This document shows, in pieces, positions 9,675-20,381 of a stretch of 64,000 nt of DNA. The notes beneath the pieces are model-generated. The model searched no databases and was not told the DNA's origin. It saw only the letters and a program-made list of their open reading frames with translations. Both the position numbers and the translations under genes were made by a program. Origin of the DNA: Podospora bellae-mahoneyi (lineage: Eukaryota > Ascomycota > Sordariomycetes > Sordariales > Podosporaceae); contig NC_085881.1 of the NCBI RefSeq assembly GCF_035222275.1, positions 1,488,001 through 1,552,000 on the forward strand. Direction: 5' to 3'. How positions within the stretch are numbered: position 1 is the first letter of the stretch; every line of letters starts with the position of its first letter.

Positions 9675-11121
9675 TCAATAAGGGCTCTCCTGGTAGGCCC
9701 TTTCCGCCTCTTCGTAGGCATCATACCCATACAAGAAGGCCTGAATCTCGGGGTCTGTCCATCTGGATGGGAAACCTGGGCGGACATCGTCGTCGTTTAG
9801 CTGGCTGATCATGAGCTCGTCTCTGGCTTGCTGGGCCGGGCCGTCGGGGAGGTGCGAGTCGTTTCTTTGGTTGAAGGTTTCGAGCTGGATGCGCCGGCCG
9901 CGTTCCATGCGAAGGTGTTCGTAGAGCCTGCCCATCTTGGGGAGCTGGGAGGAAGAGGTTGATTTTCGGACCTTGGAGAGGAGGTGCCCGAAGACGGCGC
10001 CGTCCTCGAGGGATGAGTTGGCGCCTTGGGCTAGGTAGGGGAGCATGGGGTGGCAGCAGTCGCCCGCCAGGAAGAAGGTCCCTTGGGGGTTGGTCCAGTT
10101 GGGGAGGGGATCGAGCCACATCAGCTTCCACTTTTGGACGGACTGGATCTGGGAGATGAGTTTCTGGAGGAGGGGGTCCCAGCCGGAGAACTTGGATCTG
10201 AATTCCCGGAGGGAGGCGTCGGATCTGGCGACGTGCGAGGGCATGTCGTCTGGGCAGAGGAAGACGAGGTTGTAGGCCTGGGAGGAGGAGACCGAGTACC
10301 CCACGCAGTGGCTGTGGGGGCCGATCCAGAAGTGCACTGTGGGGTTTGTGATGAGTTTTCGGAGGGAGTCGGCGTCGGGACCGGTCAGGTGGGAGGCGTG
10401 GAGGGTGATGCGGTAGGCTAGATCGCCTGTCAGGATTGCTGGGGAGGGTTGGCCTAGAAATAATGGTCGAATTGACGACCAGAGGCCGTCGGTCAGGAGG
10501 ATCACATCCCCTGAGAGCGTGTTCCTGGCCGGGTTCTGGACTAGCCCGAGATGGACTGTGTTCGTCTCGAAATCAACCGACGTGACCCTGGAGTTAAGCC
10601 TGATGGTGATACCGAGTTCTGAGCACTTCTTCACCATCTCCCTCTGCAGATCAACCCGATGTAAATCCCAAAAAGGGAACCCATACCGTTCCAGCATCCG
10701 CTCTTGGAGGTTTGGCTCGTGGGCGAGGAGCTTTGTCCCGTCGTAGCGGTGGACGGAGAGGGAGGTGGGCACTGCGGCGAGGGGGGCGAGGATGGGGGTG
10801 AGGCCCCAGTGGGAGAGGAGGCGGGTGCCGTTTGGCGTTACTTGGAGGCCGGCCTAAAGGGGGGGGAAGGTTACCAGACGAGATGGAATAGGGGTGAATA
10901 GAGGGGGAGGGACGAACGCCGACTTCTTGGAGCTCTCTGACGGCTTCGAGGATGGTTACTTGGTGGTTCGGGTTGGCGAGCTTGGTGGAGAGGGCTGCTG
11001 CTAGACCTGCTAGGCCGGCGCCGATGATGACGACGTGGATGCCTTCATCTTGAGTTTTTGTTTCAGCAGTTGTGTCTGGTATAGGCACCTCCTTTGGCCC
11101 GTCACTTGATGGGAGGACCAT
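9675..11121 (-). CDS. FAD-dependent monooxygenase (salicylate hydroxylase-like)
   Basis: Predicted flavoprotein hydroxylase of the PHBH-type group (NAD(P)H, O2, usually an aromatic substrate). Two exons: 11121-10918 and 10853-9675 (donor GTTCGT, acceptor TTTAG, phase 0), about 460 aa. The FAD-binding Rossmann motif VVIIGAGLAGLAAALS is near residue 30, DVILLTDGLWSSIRP is the DG motif region, and FFLAGDCCHPMLPYLAQGA is the GD motif that contacts the ribityl chain. The exact substrate cannot be read from sequence. The gene lies upstream of nothing operon-like but is adjacent to an MFS transporter on the same strand, which may supply or export its substrate. An upstream in-frame ATG at 11190 would add 23 residues. 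I prefer 11121. Confidence 0.85.
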
Positions 11122-11629
11122 TGTGAGTGTGGTGTGTGAAAGATGGGGCAGGTGAGGGTGAGATAGCAGGATGATGATATGTGGCTTCACCCCCTCTCAA
11201 CAGTTATCACTGAAACAAAACATCACATCTCACATCAAACGCCAGCAGCGTGGCGTTTTAATATATCACATTTGAGACACATGTCCTGGCCGTCGCCGGT
11301 CGAGTGTAACCGGAACTAAGTGGGGGCGGCAGTACACCAGCACCCGTAAGGCGGGGAATAACCTGGGGTAAATCAACGGGTAAGAGGACGCGGGGCGACG
11401 GATCCGGACCCAAGGGAACAAACAGGTCGACGTCGTCGGTTCGGCAGCTGGTCGGAAAATAGCCTCCCTCACACCAGTACGGCAGACGATATCGGCCCAC
11501 GACATCTGCATGCCGAGGGTGTGGTGAATGGGGCATTCCAACTAAACATTATGCTGCTGACAGCTTCTCTCCTCCCACTATGCCGTCTCAGGGAAGAAGT
11601 TGCTTCCTGACATGTCTCTCCATATGCCC
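11122..11629. other. Intergenic, monooxygenase promoter / MFS 3' end
   Basis: Contains the promoter of the minus-strand monooxygenase and the 3' UTR of the transporter. Small open frames here (around 11258-11541) have no recognisable domain. Confidence 0.5.
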
Positions 11630-13077
11630 TCAAATCTTAACAGCCAGCTTAAACCCCGTCACAGCTATCCTCGCGGACATGATTGTGAACGAAGCCAACA
11701 CCACCACCGTCCCAGCCCAAACACAAGCCCATGTATATGTCCCATTCGACCTGTCGATGATAGCACCAGCAGTTGGTGGTCCAGCCAGCGAAGAAAACGC
11801 GCAAAGAGTGCAGACCATGCCGAACCGCGTTCCCATCTTTCTTGGATCCTTCAAGAGACTGGCAAGCGCACCACCAAACACACCCTGGGCGGCTCCCATC
11901 GCGAAACCAAGAAAGATGGCAAACACATAAAGCCCCGTAGCAGAGTCCACCGCCAGCCAAAAGAAAAACATACACCCCAGCAGAAACATCTGGAAGGCAT
12001 GCATGTTGATCGGACCAATATAGTTATCAGCCAAATACCCCGTGATAGGCCTCGCGACAACACTCATCCCGTTCGTGATGAGCAACAACTGCACCGAGTC
12101 CGTCGTCGAGAACCCAACAATGTTCCTCGCAAACGCATTAATCTGTTCCCACATTAGCCATCTAACATTTGTTCCATCCTCAGACTACTCACAAAGAAGC
12201 TCCCGAAAAACAACGCCCAAAAAAACAAAAACGCCCCCAGCGTAAACAACAAATACGGCCCCTCCCTGAAAGCATCCCACTCAAACACCGGCCCGCTCCT
12301 CCTCGGCTTCAACACCGGCCTCAGCAACACCACACTCACAACCGAAATCCCCAACGCCACAAACCCCGCGCACCTCACCGCCCAGGCAAACCCAACCTTT
12401 GGAATCAAATACTGAATCACCGCCGGAAAAACCACACTCCCCAACCCCGTCCCGGTAGCCGAAATCGCCAGCGCCAACGCCTTTTTCCTCTTGAAGTAAC
12501 TGTTCACCACCGAGAGTGGCGGCATGAAAATAATCCCCAACCCCAACCCCGTGCACAACCCCTGAGCCAGGAAAATCTGCCAGTACTCTTTACATAAACT
12601 CGTCATAAAGGTCCCAAAGACGACGAGGAACGTCCCGGCGATGATGGTCGACTTGATGTACCCCGCGTCGGCGAGGCGGCCGGAGAAGATGCAGAGGGCA
12701 AAGGCGAGGAAGACTTGGAGGGAGCCGATCCAGGAGACTTGGGCTTCGGGGAGGCGGAGGGTGTCACGGTAGTGGAGTTGGTAGACGCCAAAGGCGGTTG
12801 GGTAGCCCCAGGCGAGCATGTTGATTAGGCAGGCGGCGAGGACTTGGGACCAGGCGGTTAGACCGCCGTCGGGGGGGATGAATTCTTCTTCTTCTTCTTC
12901 TTCTTCTTCTTCTTCGTCTGGTGTTGTTGTTGGGGAGTCGAGGTCGGAGGTGTCTGATAGGTCTGCATCTTGGGCTGTTGTGAGTTTCGTTTCTTTGGTG
13001 TTGGGATGTGATGATGATGGTGCTGCTGGTGCTGGCGGTGATGGGGCAGAGGCGACCTTTTCGATGTCGACGTTCAT
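11630..13077 (-). CDS. MFS transporter, monocarboxylate-porter type
   Basis: Likely plasma-membrane solute porter of the MCT/Mch-like branch of the major facilitator superfamily. Two exons: 13077-12193 and 12142-11630 (50-nt intron, donor GTGAGT, branch GGCTAAT, acceptor ACAG, phase 0), 465 aa. The N-terminal cytosolic tail is Ser/Pro-rich and has an uninterrupted Glu run coded by a GAA/GAG repeat. Immediately after it comes PPDGGLTAWSQVLAACLINM, the fungal MCT signature before helix 1. About 12 hydrophobic segments follow, with FSGRLADAGY as the loop 2-3 motif. Substrate is unknown (monocarboxylates, or a siderophore or hormone in relatives). It may work with the neighbouring monooxygenase, which is inference only. 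Confidence 0.88.
12883..12915. repeat. (TTC)n trinucleotide repeat inside the MFS gene
   Basis: TTC/CTT triplets on the + strand, read as GAA/GAG on the coding strand. They encode the poly-Glu stretch near residue 55 of the transporter, so length changes of whole triplets keep the frame. Confidence 0.9.
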
Positions 13078-16000
13078 GATGAGTGTTATTTGCTTGGCTC
13101 ACCCTGTGTAGGTTGTAAAAGTTGAATCAGCAAAAAACAATGACGACAAGAAAGGGGTGGTAGTAGTAGTAGTAGTAGTTTAGCCGTTGATATATTCCAT
13201 CGGCGATAGGAAACCACCAAATGACTTTTTAACTCCGCCGTCCAAAGTTTTCTAGAAAAAAAAAAAAAGCCAGTCGTGGGTGGGAAAAGTGTGGGTTTAT
13301 CGTACACATCCTTGCCGGGTAGACTACCCTGGTTTTGGTAGGTCGAACGTCGTTTATTCCCGGCCATATCGAGAACTGTCACTATCATCAAATAAGCGGG
13401 CGAGTGTCAAGATGTCATCTTGCAGATTCTTTACGCCCTTGATTTTGACATCTTCTCCGACAGTTGTCCCCGCAATGGCGGGAAACACCCGGTCGGGAAT
13501 AACAAGCAATATCGACATGCCGCTGCTGGCTGGGTAGGTGGCTGACATATGACATATCAAGCACACTGTGCAGGCGACAATCAAAAGATGGCCTATCCCG
13601 GGCCGTCAAGGACGGGATGGGTGTCTGTCGGGTAGGGAGCGCCGGCTGCCGAGGCTCTCATCCGATATGCACAACTCCCGCTCCCGATAACGGCTGTGGA
13701 ACTCTTGCTGTCGCCGACTGGCCGGGAGAGACGGGAGGGTGCCGAAGTGAGGCGGCCTTTTTCGGTCCTGATTTGGGAGACGGTGATATTGTTCATGTTT
13801 GGACAAGACAAAGCAGCCATCACGACTTCTTCAGCAATGAGAACACAAGCTTGAAGTGGGATCTCCAAATCGTAATTGCCGTCAAGCATCTCAACTCCCA
13901 ATCTCGTCAATTGCCCCACCAAAGATAAGGTCGCCTTCCATCGGCTTTGTCGCCCCCATCGTCAATATGAACACAGTACAGACAATCGCGATCTTCGCTG
14001 CTGTCAACCTCGTCATAACTTTCCCAGTCCTCAAGTCGCACATAAAACTGTCTCAGTGCCACGAGGCTTTCCAGTCGTGCGACCAAAACATCATCAAGAA
14101 ACCAAAACAATTCTTTCAGAACCCAACCAATCGCTTAAATTTCAGCAGCGCAGAAACGTCAAAGTGTCAGATGACTCAACCACCGCGTCGCGCGCGCTAT
14201 TAGGAGGAGAACGGGAAGGTTTTAGTCACAGGGGGGTGCATCGAGTCGCAGACCGCCATTCATGGCCCGGTGACAGCCCAAGCAAACGTGAATATCCACA
14301 TCGCATTTAGCGTCAATTCTCAGTCAACATAAGCTATTAAACTCATTTCCACATCCAAAGTCCGTTGAACACTGAATATGTACATGTTGGCACCTTCAAG
14401 ATGGTTCATCCAAAAGATAAAATCCCGAAGTGTAAAGATCTTCAACCCCCCCCCAAGCCAAGACCAAGTGGCAACAAACCCCAACAACCAACCGCCCAAA
14501 GCCGGTCCAAAAAACCCATGTCAACACCCCCTCAACCAATCAGCGCCCCCATCTCAGCCAAACTCTCGACAGAAAGGGAAGGAACCCCCAAATGTGGGAC
14601 AACTTGAGAACCACGCCATTGGATCTGATTGATCTTCCGCGCTTCCAGAACAAAGCTACTCAACCCAAACTTGCTTGCGCACATTAACAATGTATGGAAG
14701 ATACAAGGAATCCTTCCAGACATATTGCGCCCTACAATAACTTAAGTCATCAATCAAGAGATAAGCTGCGACGCTTATTGGCAAAGACATGCGCCAGCTT
14801 ACAAACCGCCTAGCGCCCGTTTGAAAAAGCTTCGCTAATCCAACCCCGATCAGGCTTAAACTCTAAATCCTATGCGCCCGACCAATCACATCTCACCACT
14901 TACACGGGAAGTTTCCCTTTTTTTTTGGCTTTTTTTTTTTCTTTTTTTATTGCGCAACAGAAGAAATCGTGAGGATTTCCAGATGGTGATGACAACAAAA
15001 TCTTTCATGATAGCTGTATGAAACAGAACAAAAAACATAGTTCGCATTTGTTGGGCGACAGTGATCCCATTCTCGAAATAAAATGCGCGCTTGAACTCCA
15101 AGAAGCGCATTCCACTCAACTTTTCGGGCCCTGCAACAGATATTGGAATATGTCGCGAGCTGCCGACTTGCGATGGCATGTTTTGATACAAAAAGGTTTT
15201 AGAATTTGTGATAGGTAGAAACCACGCTCACCGCTTAACCCGCACCGAATTCAATATCTTGGTAACTTTTTACTCCATACGTTCATGACCATAGCACCAA
15301 ACAGACAGGTGGTATTCGCGGAGCATAATAACACACCATTAACACCATCAACACCATCAACACCATCAGAACCCCGTACAACAGAAACATCAACACAGAA
15401 CCGAAGCCTCAAACAGTAAGAAATTTGGAAGAAAGAAGAAAAAACAAAAAGAAAAAAAAAATTCTGGCTCACGCTTCCCAGGAGCTTCAGTCCAGGCCGC
15501 AATGCACAACATTCAGAAAAAGGGCACCGACAAAACATCATAAACCACACACCACCGCAACAAAAACAGAATATTTCCAGTAGGTACTTCGCTATAAACC
15601 CCGCCCCCCCCCCCAACAACAAGAACAAAAAATCAAACGCTAAAAAGACATGAGTGATGATGTGATGTGATGTGATGTGCAATAACCCACCCTCCCTCCC
15701 CCCCATTCCTTCCAAATATACCAGAGTTGAAAAGAAAGAGAAAAAAAGGAAAACAGAAAAAAGAAAAAAGAAAAAGCCCTAATATACACTCCTCCTCCCC
15801 CACACCCCTTCAAATCAATTAAACCTTGTAAAAGACAGAATCAATCCCCTAACCCCCCCCTTTAACCCCTGAGCCATCCATTCGCCCTTCCTCTTTTCCA
15901 GCTTTCGAACCATCCACCACCCATTCCTACCTATCTTATCCATTCCCACCCACTCCCTCAACCCAAACCCAAACCCAAACCCAAACCCAAAACCCAAGCC

Positions 16001-16389
16001 CAAACCCACCTCTCCACCTCCCACCAACATCAAAAAGAAACGCAGCCGCTTTTAGAAAAAAACAAATGAATCTCTTTGATTGATAGAGCGGAAAATGTTC
16101 AAGGCCCGACAGGACAATAACAACACCCAAAGACGGTAATGAGATGAAGGTTAAGGGGTGGCCCTAGATAGTCATCCTCCCCAATAGCGGACATGCTTAA
16201 TAAAAAAGAGGTTGTAGCCATCAACATAGGAAAAAACACCAACCCCGCGAGTCTCCAACGAGAACTCCACAAGAGCATTGACAAGGCATAGCAGACCACA
16301 CCATCCCGACCCCTATCTCACAACACCCCACTGACCATCATCCCATCATACAAGCCTTTCAATCCGGGGTTGACCCATCAACAAAAAAA
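13078..16389. other. Intergenic region between MFS promoter and Zn2Cys6 gene 3' end
   Basis: 3.3 kb without a supported gene. It has the MFS 5' region (13078-13300, with a TAG-triplet run near 13160), an AT-richer stretch (about 14300-15250) and the likely 3' UTR of the downstream minus-strand gene, with A-rich tracts and short repeats such as AACACCATC copies (about 15330-15365). All open frames are short and lack a domain I recognise. Confidence 0.5.
15961..16007. repeat. (ACCCAA)n hexanucleotide repeat
   Basis: About seven imperfect ACCCAA units. Not the CCCTAA telomere unit: the order of bases differs. It probably lies in the 3' UTR of the minus-strand Zn2Cys6 gene. Confidence 0.8.
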
Positions 16390-18413
16390 TCATCTCTTCC
16401 TCTTCTTCCCCTTATCCCCCCCTCCAACCTCCGAGGCGTACTCCACCCCGTCAGTCACACCCCCGCCGAACCCACCCCCCATCATCGGCGGCAACGTCGT
16501 CATCGCAACCGGCGCAGCAGCAACCTCCTCCTTGACGAGCGGCACCCCCATGTGCCTCCCATACCTCCCCTTCCTCCCATTCCCCTCATCCTCGCTGATG
16601 CACTGATCCGCCCCCAGCCCCGCATCCTTGCACCGACCGCAAGGCCTCTGCCTGTCGCACCCCTTCTTGCTCTTGCGACACCTCTGGCAGCGAGGCTTGG
16701 TCGACAAGTCGGGGTGCTCGTCATCCCCGGTAGCAAGAGAAAGCCCGGTGTTGGACGCGACAGACTGCTTGCGTGAAGCCGGGAGCGAGGCCGGGGACAT
16801 GGGACCCAAAGCGGCGGCGGTACCGCCGTTGACGGCTGCCGTCTTCACGCCCGCGGGCTCCTTCTTGACCTTGGGCTTCTGAGGCCGAGGCTTGGACTGC
16901 GCAGCAGCAGCCGCGGCAGCCTTGGCTTGGTGAAGCGTGTTCGCCTTGAGCTTGGTTCTCGGCTTGGGAGCCGCCATGGCGGGCTTGGGGGCGCTGTCCG
17001 AGCAGTAGCCATCTTCACCGCTTGTGTCGGCGCCGTCGGCGGGGCCGACAAAGTGGCTCTCTGTGGTATGGAGGACCTTCTTGTGGTGACCGGCAGCGTC
17101 GAGCTTCTGTCTCCGCGCCGCCGGCATGTCGTGATCGCTGTCCGCCTCGCTGGTGGCACCCGTCGACGAGGTGGCGTCCGCTCTGCCGCTAAAGGTGTCG
17201 TCCATGGTGGACGCCGACGTCCGGCCATGCGTGGAGATCTCACCCAGGCGCATAAGCTGGATGGCGACGTCCTTGTCTTCCTCAGACATGCAGCTGTTGG
17301 CGGTGCCGTCTGGTGTCGCCACCATGGGCATCCCCGGCGTGGCCGCGAAGCCGAAGCTGCCGCGCGAGCGCCGCATGTCACTGCTGGGCGTGGGGTACGT
17401 GGAAGGGTGCGCAAACCCGTTGTTGTAACTGTGCGGGGAGTGCAAAGAAGGCCGAGGATTGCTGAAGGGATTTGGCCCAGACTGAATATAAGGCAGCGAG
17501 GGACGATGCTGATGATCAGCACGCCGCGCCGGTGAGACGGAAGGGTTGGACGTGGCCGCGGGCATCTGCAGAGGGGCATAGAGAGGCAACTCCTAGAGAC
17601 AAATAAAACTCATGTCAGAAACCAGCATTCACAACCCGTTAGACGACATCTTCAACATACCGAACTGTCAAACTTGGGACGCTTGCGACGGCCACCCTCG
17701 ACGATATTGTCCACACTGATTTCCATGTTGCCGAGATGGTCCTTGCTTTTGCTCGACGACGAGCCTGGCGCGCCGTCGCCGCTGCTGTAACCGTTGAAGC
17801 TTTCACCGTGACTGTCACCATTCAACTGCGATCTGTTCTTGGCAGAACGTGACCGTACCTTCTTGGAGCTGGGGTTGTTGTTTGCCGAGCCGCTGCGACG
17901 TCCACGTCCGCCATTAGGCGAAGGGCTACGCAGGCGTGACGCAGGCGGCGAGTGAGGTCTGGCAAAGAGATGGTCATTTGGGCGCGGAGGCGGTGGTAGA
18001 GGCGACTGGGACATGAAGGTGTCGGCGGTATAAAAGTTGTGTTGGGGCGCTGGCGGGTGGTCATAGGAATACGGCCGGGGAAGCTCGTCGTGAACCCGCA
18101 CGGAAACGGTCATATCATGAGCAAAGTTCTCGTAGTGGGGAATGAGGATGTTGCCCTCCGCATCCTCAAAGCTTACGCCTTTGGAGATAGTCTGGGTGGT
18201 ATACAGACCGTAAAAGTTCTTGACCGTCGACACGATCGACTCTGTGGCATCGTGAGGGTAGATCTTGACACGAAGGGGCAGGCGCCCCCGCGATGCCTGG
18301 AAGATCAAGACGAACGTCACCTGCTTGGGCTCCGCGACGGTACGGGGCGAGATGCTGCCGTTAGGCTGACCTGGGCGCCCGTGTCCTATCCCGGTTGGCG
18401 ACATGGCTGCCAT
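16390..18413 (-). CDS. Zn(II)2Cys6 regulatory protein with C-terminal cluster
   Basis: Probable DNA-binding transcription regulator. Two exons: 18413-17661 and 17592-16390 (donor GTATGT, acceptor CTCTAG, phase 0), about 651 aa. The conserved N-terminal region (QVTFVLIFQASRGRLPLRVK then YPHDATESIVSTVKNFYG, residues about 30-70) has a compact, ubiquitin-like look. A Ser/Arg/Pro-rich middle contains nuclear-localisation-like clusters (RRKRPKF). A fungal zinc cluster sits near residues 553-582: C-x2-C-x6-C-x5-C-x2-C-x9-C, with basic residues between the second and third cysteines. A C-terminal cluster is atypical, since most fungal Zn2Cys6 factors carry it at the N-terminus. The first ATG of the MAAMSPTG start is preferred over 18449. 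I do not know the pathway it controls. Confidence 0.82.
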
Positions 18414-19445
18414 TGTATGATATGTATATGTGTATCTAGTGTATCGCACCGTCGACGGTGGCTTCGTAAAGGAGGTCGTGTGATGGAATGTGTGTCGCCG
18501 GTGGGGCTCAGCACCGTTGGTTTTGTTCGGTCGATAAAGGACTCAACAATCGCATTGGCAGTGGACAAGCGCTCGAAAAAGGCGACGAGGGTACAATGCC
18601 AACGGACGGGTCCGGCTTGAGGGGCGGATGGACAGTGGTCTATCCTTGATTGAGGTCGCCGCCAGTGCCGCAAGGACCAAGCCGACTCTTGTGGATGCTG
18701 CTGGGGTGCCGGACGGTGTTGGGAAGTTGTTGGATCTGGACAGAGCAATGCGACGGTTAGAGCTGGGTGCAGATGGACAGCAGCAGGTAGAAGAGGCAAT
18801 GCCATGAAGGCCTGATCGAACACAGGAAATGCGGTGGGGAACCGGGGGTGTAGGAATGCTCGATGGGTAGGAGGTAATGATGGTCGGGGTGCGAGCGCAA
18901 CACAGCAAAAGCGGGTGCTCATCGGGAGCAAGGCAAGCAAGCTTGCTTCAAAGCAGATAGAAGGTATACAGAGCAAGGTGTTGGGATCGCAAGGGACGGA
19001 AGGGGGCGAGGAGGCTTACGGCAAGGTTGGGGAAGTGGTGGTGTCGTGGAGGAACTGAGCTGCGATTTCTTGTCGTCTCTCTCTCTCTCTCTCTCTCTCG
19101 TTGTTGAAGATGCGGGCCCGACCTAGTCAAGTCGGCAGAGTGTGAGCAAGGTGGGAGCAGAAGAAGAATCGGGCTAGCCGGAAGCCGGCGATGGGTGACG
19201 GGCGATGGGATGGGGTGCCGGGAGGGGGACAATGGCTTACCAGAGGAACTTGGTTGGTTTGATGGCACCGGGTTGAGCAATTCGGAGGTTGTGGGCGAGG
19301 AAGAGAACGGAGGAGTCGCAAAGAATCTGCATTAAAAGAGCAGATGCCAGTAATCGCACACCCGCACACCAAACTGCCTGACCTTTGCGCGGATCCGCTC
19401 AGGGCAGTCCTCGACACTGTGCCACCGCAACACAATAGAGAGAGC

Positions 19446-19477
19446 AGCAGAACAGCAGAACAGCAGAACAGCAGAAC
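19446..19477. repeat. Four tandem AGCAGAAC units
   Basis: Perfect 8-bp unit repeated four times. It lies upstream of the Zn2Cys6 gene; function unknown. Confidence 0.85.
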
Positions 19478-20342
19478 AAACTGGACAGGAACAGATGGAA
19501 CAAGCTGGACTGGCTTAAGGTATTGTGAATGGATTCTTGATATCTGTGATTTGGGCAATTTCCGGCCTTGCGCTCCCCCCCGATCGCATCTTCATCTAGC
19601 CCTTGCGCCAGGGTGCGAGGAGCTGCCAACTGGGCGCTTTTCGCACGGCCAGCCATCCACCCAGCCAGCGGAGCGCTTGCAGACGTGGTAATCCACACTG
19701 ACCGCACCTAACCTTACCTCACCTCTGGCAAGCTTCCCGGTCACTGATCACCAGATGGCTTTTGCCAACCTGGCCTGGGTCACTCACACTCCCCCTGCCA
19801 GTGCATCTATTTTCAGGAAGCTTCTCTTCTGATGATGGGAGAAACCAAAGAATGCAAGAGACAGAAGGCAGAGCAGAGAACAGCAGTGGCTGCTGCTGCT
19901 TTGCTTTGTTGTTTCGGGTCTCTTATATCATGCACAGCGCATTCGGGGCGCATTCCGCTTTGCGCCGAGATCTGAGAAATGTGCGATATTCTTTCAGGGC
20001 AGGCACATTCCGATTCAAGACTTGGCTGCCATCTCTCTTTGTGCCAGGTCCTGTTTTCTTAGGTATTATTCCTTCTTATCTCTCTTCCCAGGAGTAGAGT
20101 CCCAAAACATGCGATGGCGCAGTCTCCCGAAGTAGCAAGCACCAGCAGGAGCAGTCAAGGCAAAGGCCCGCTGCATTGGAGGTAAGGTTGTGCGTGTCGA
20201 GAAGTGTCTGCACGAATACCAGTTTCTGAGAGATCATTTAATTCGCCTTCCGGTCGATCGAGACGATACATAGACCGCTCTCTTTTCTTCTTCTGCGCAC
20301 GGCTAAAATCGGTCAAGTGTTTTCCAGACACCCAAGACAGAC

Positions 20343-20381
20343 GCTGTTTACAGTCGCTGTTTACAGTCGCTGTTTACAGTC
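20343..20381. promoter_or_regulatory. Three tandem 13-bp units with TGTTTAC (forkhead-type) sites
   Basis: GCTGTTTACAGTC occurs three times without spacing. Each unit holds TGTTTAC, the reverse complement of GTAAACA, a consensus forkhead-factor site. The unit's CTGTTTACAG core is also near-palindromic. The position is about 4 kb upstream of the cyclin B start and 1.9 kb upstream of the Zn2Cys6 start. Role in either gene is inference. Confidence 0.5.

Noticed and set aside
15961-16007. Interstitial telomere repeat
   Set aside because: Unit is ACCCAA, not CCCTAA; a simple hexamer repeat.
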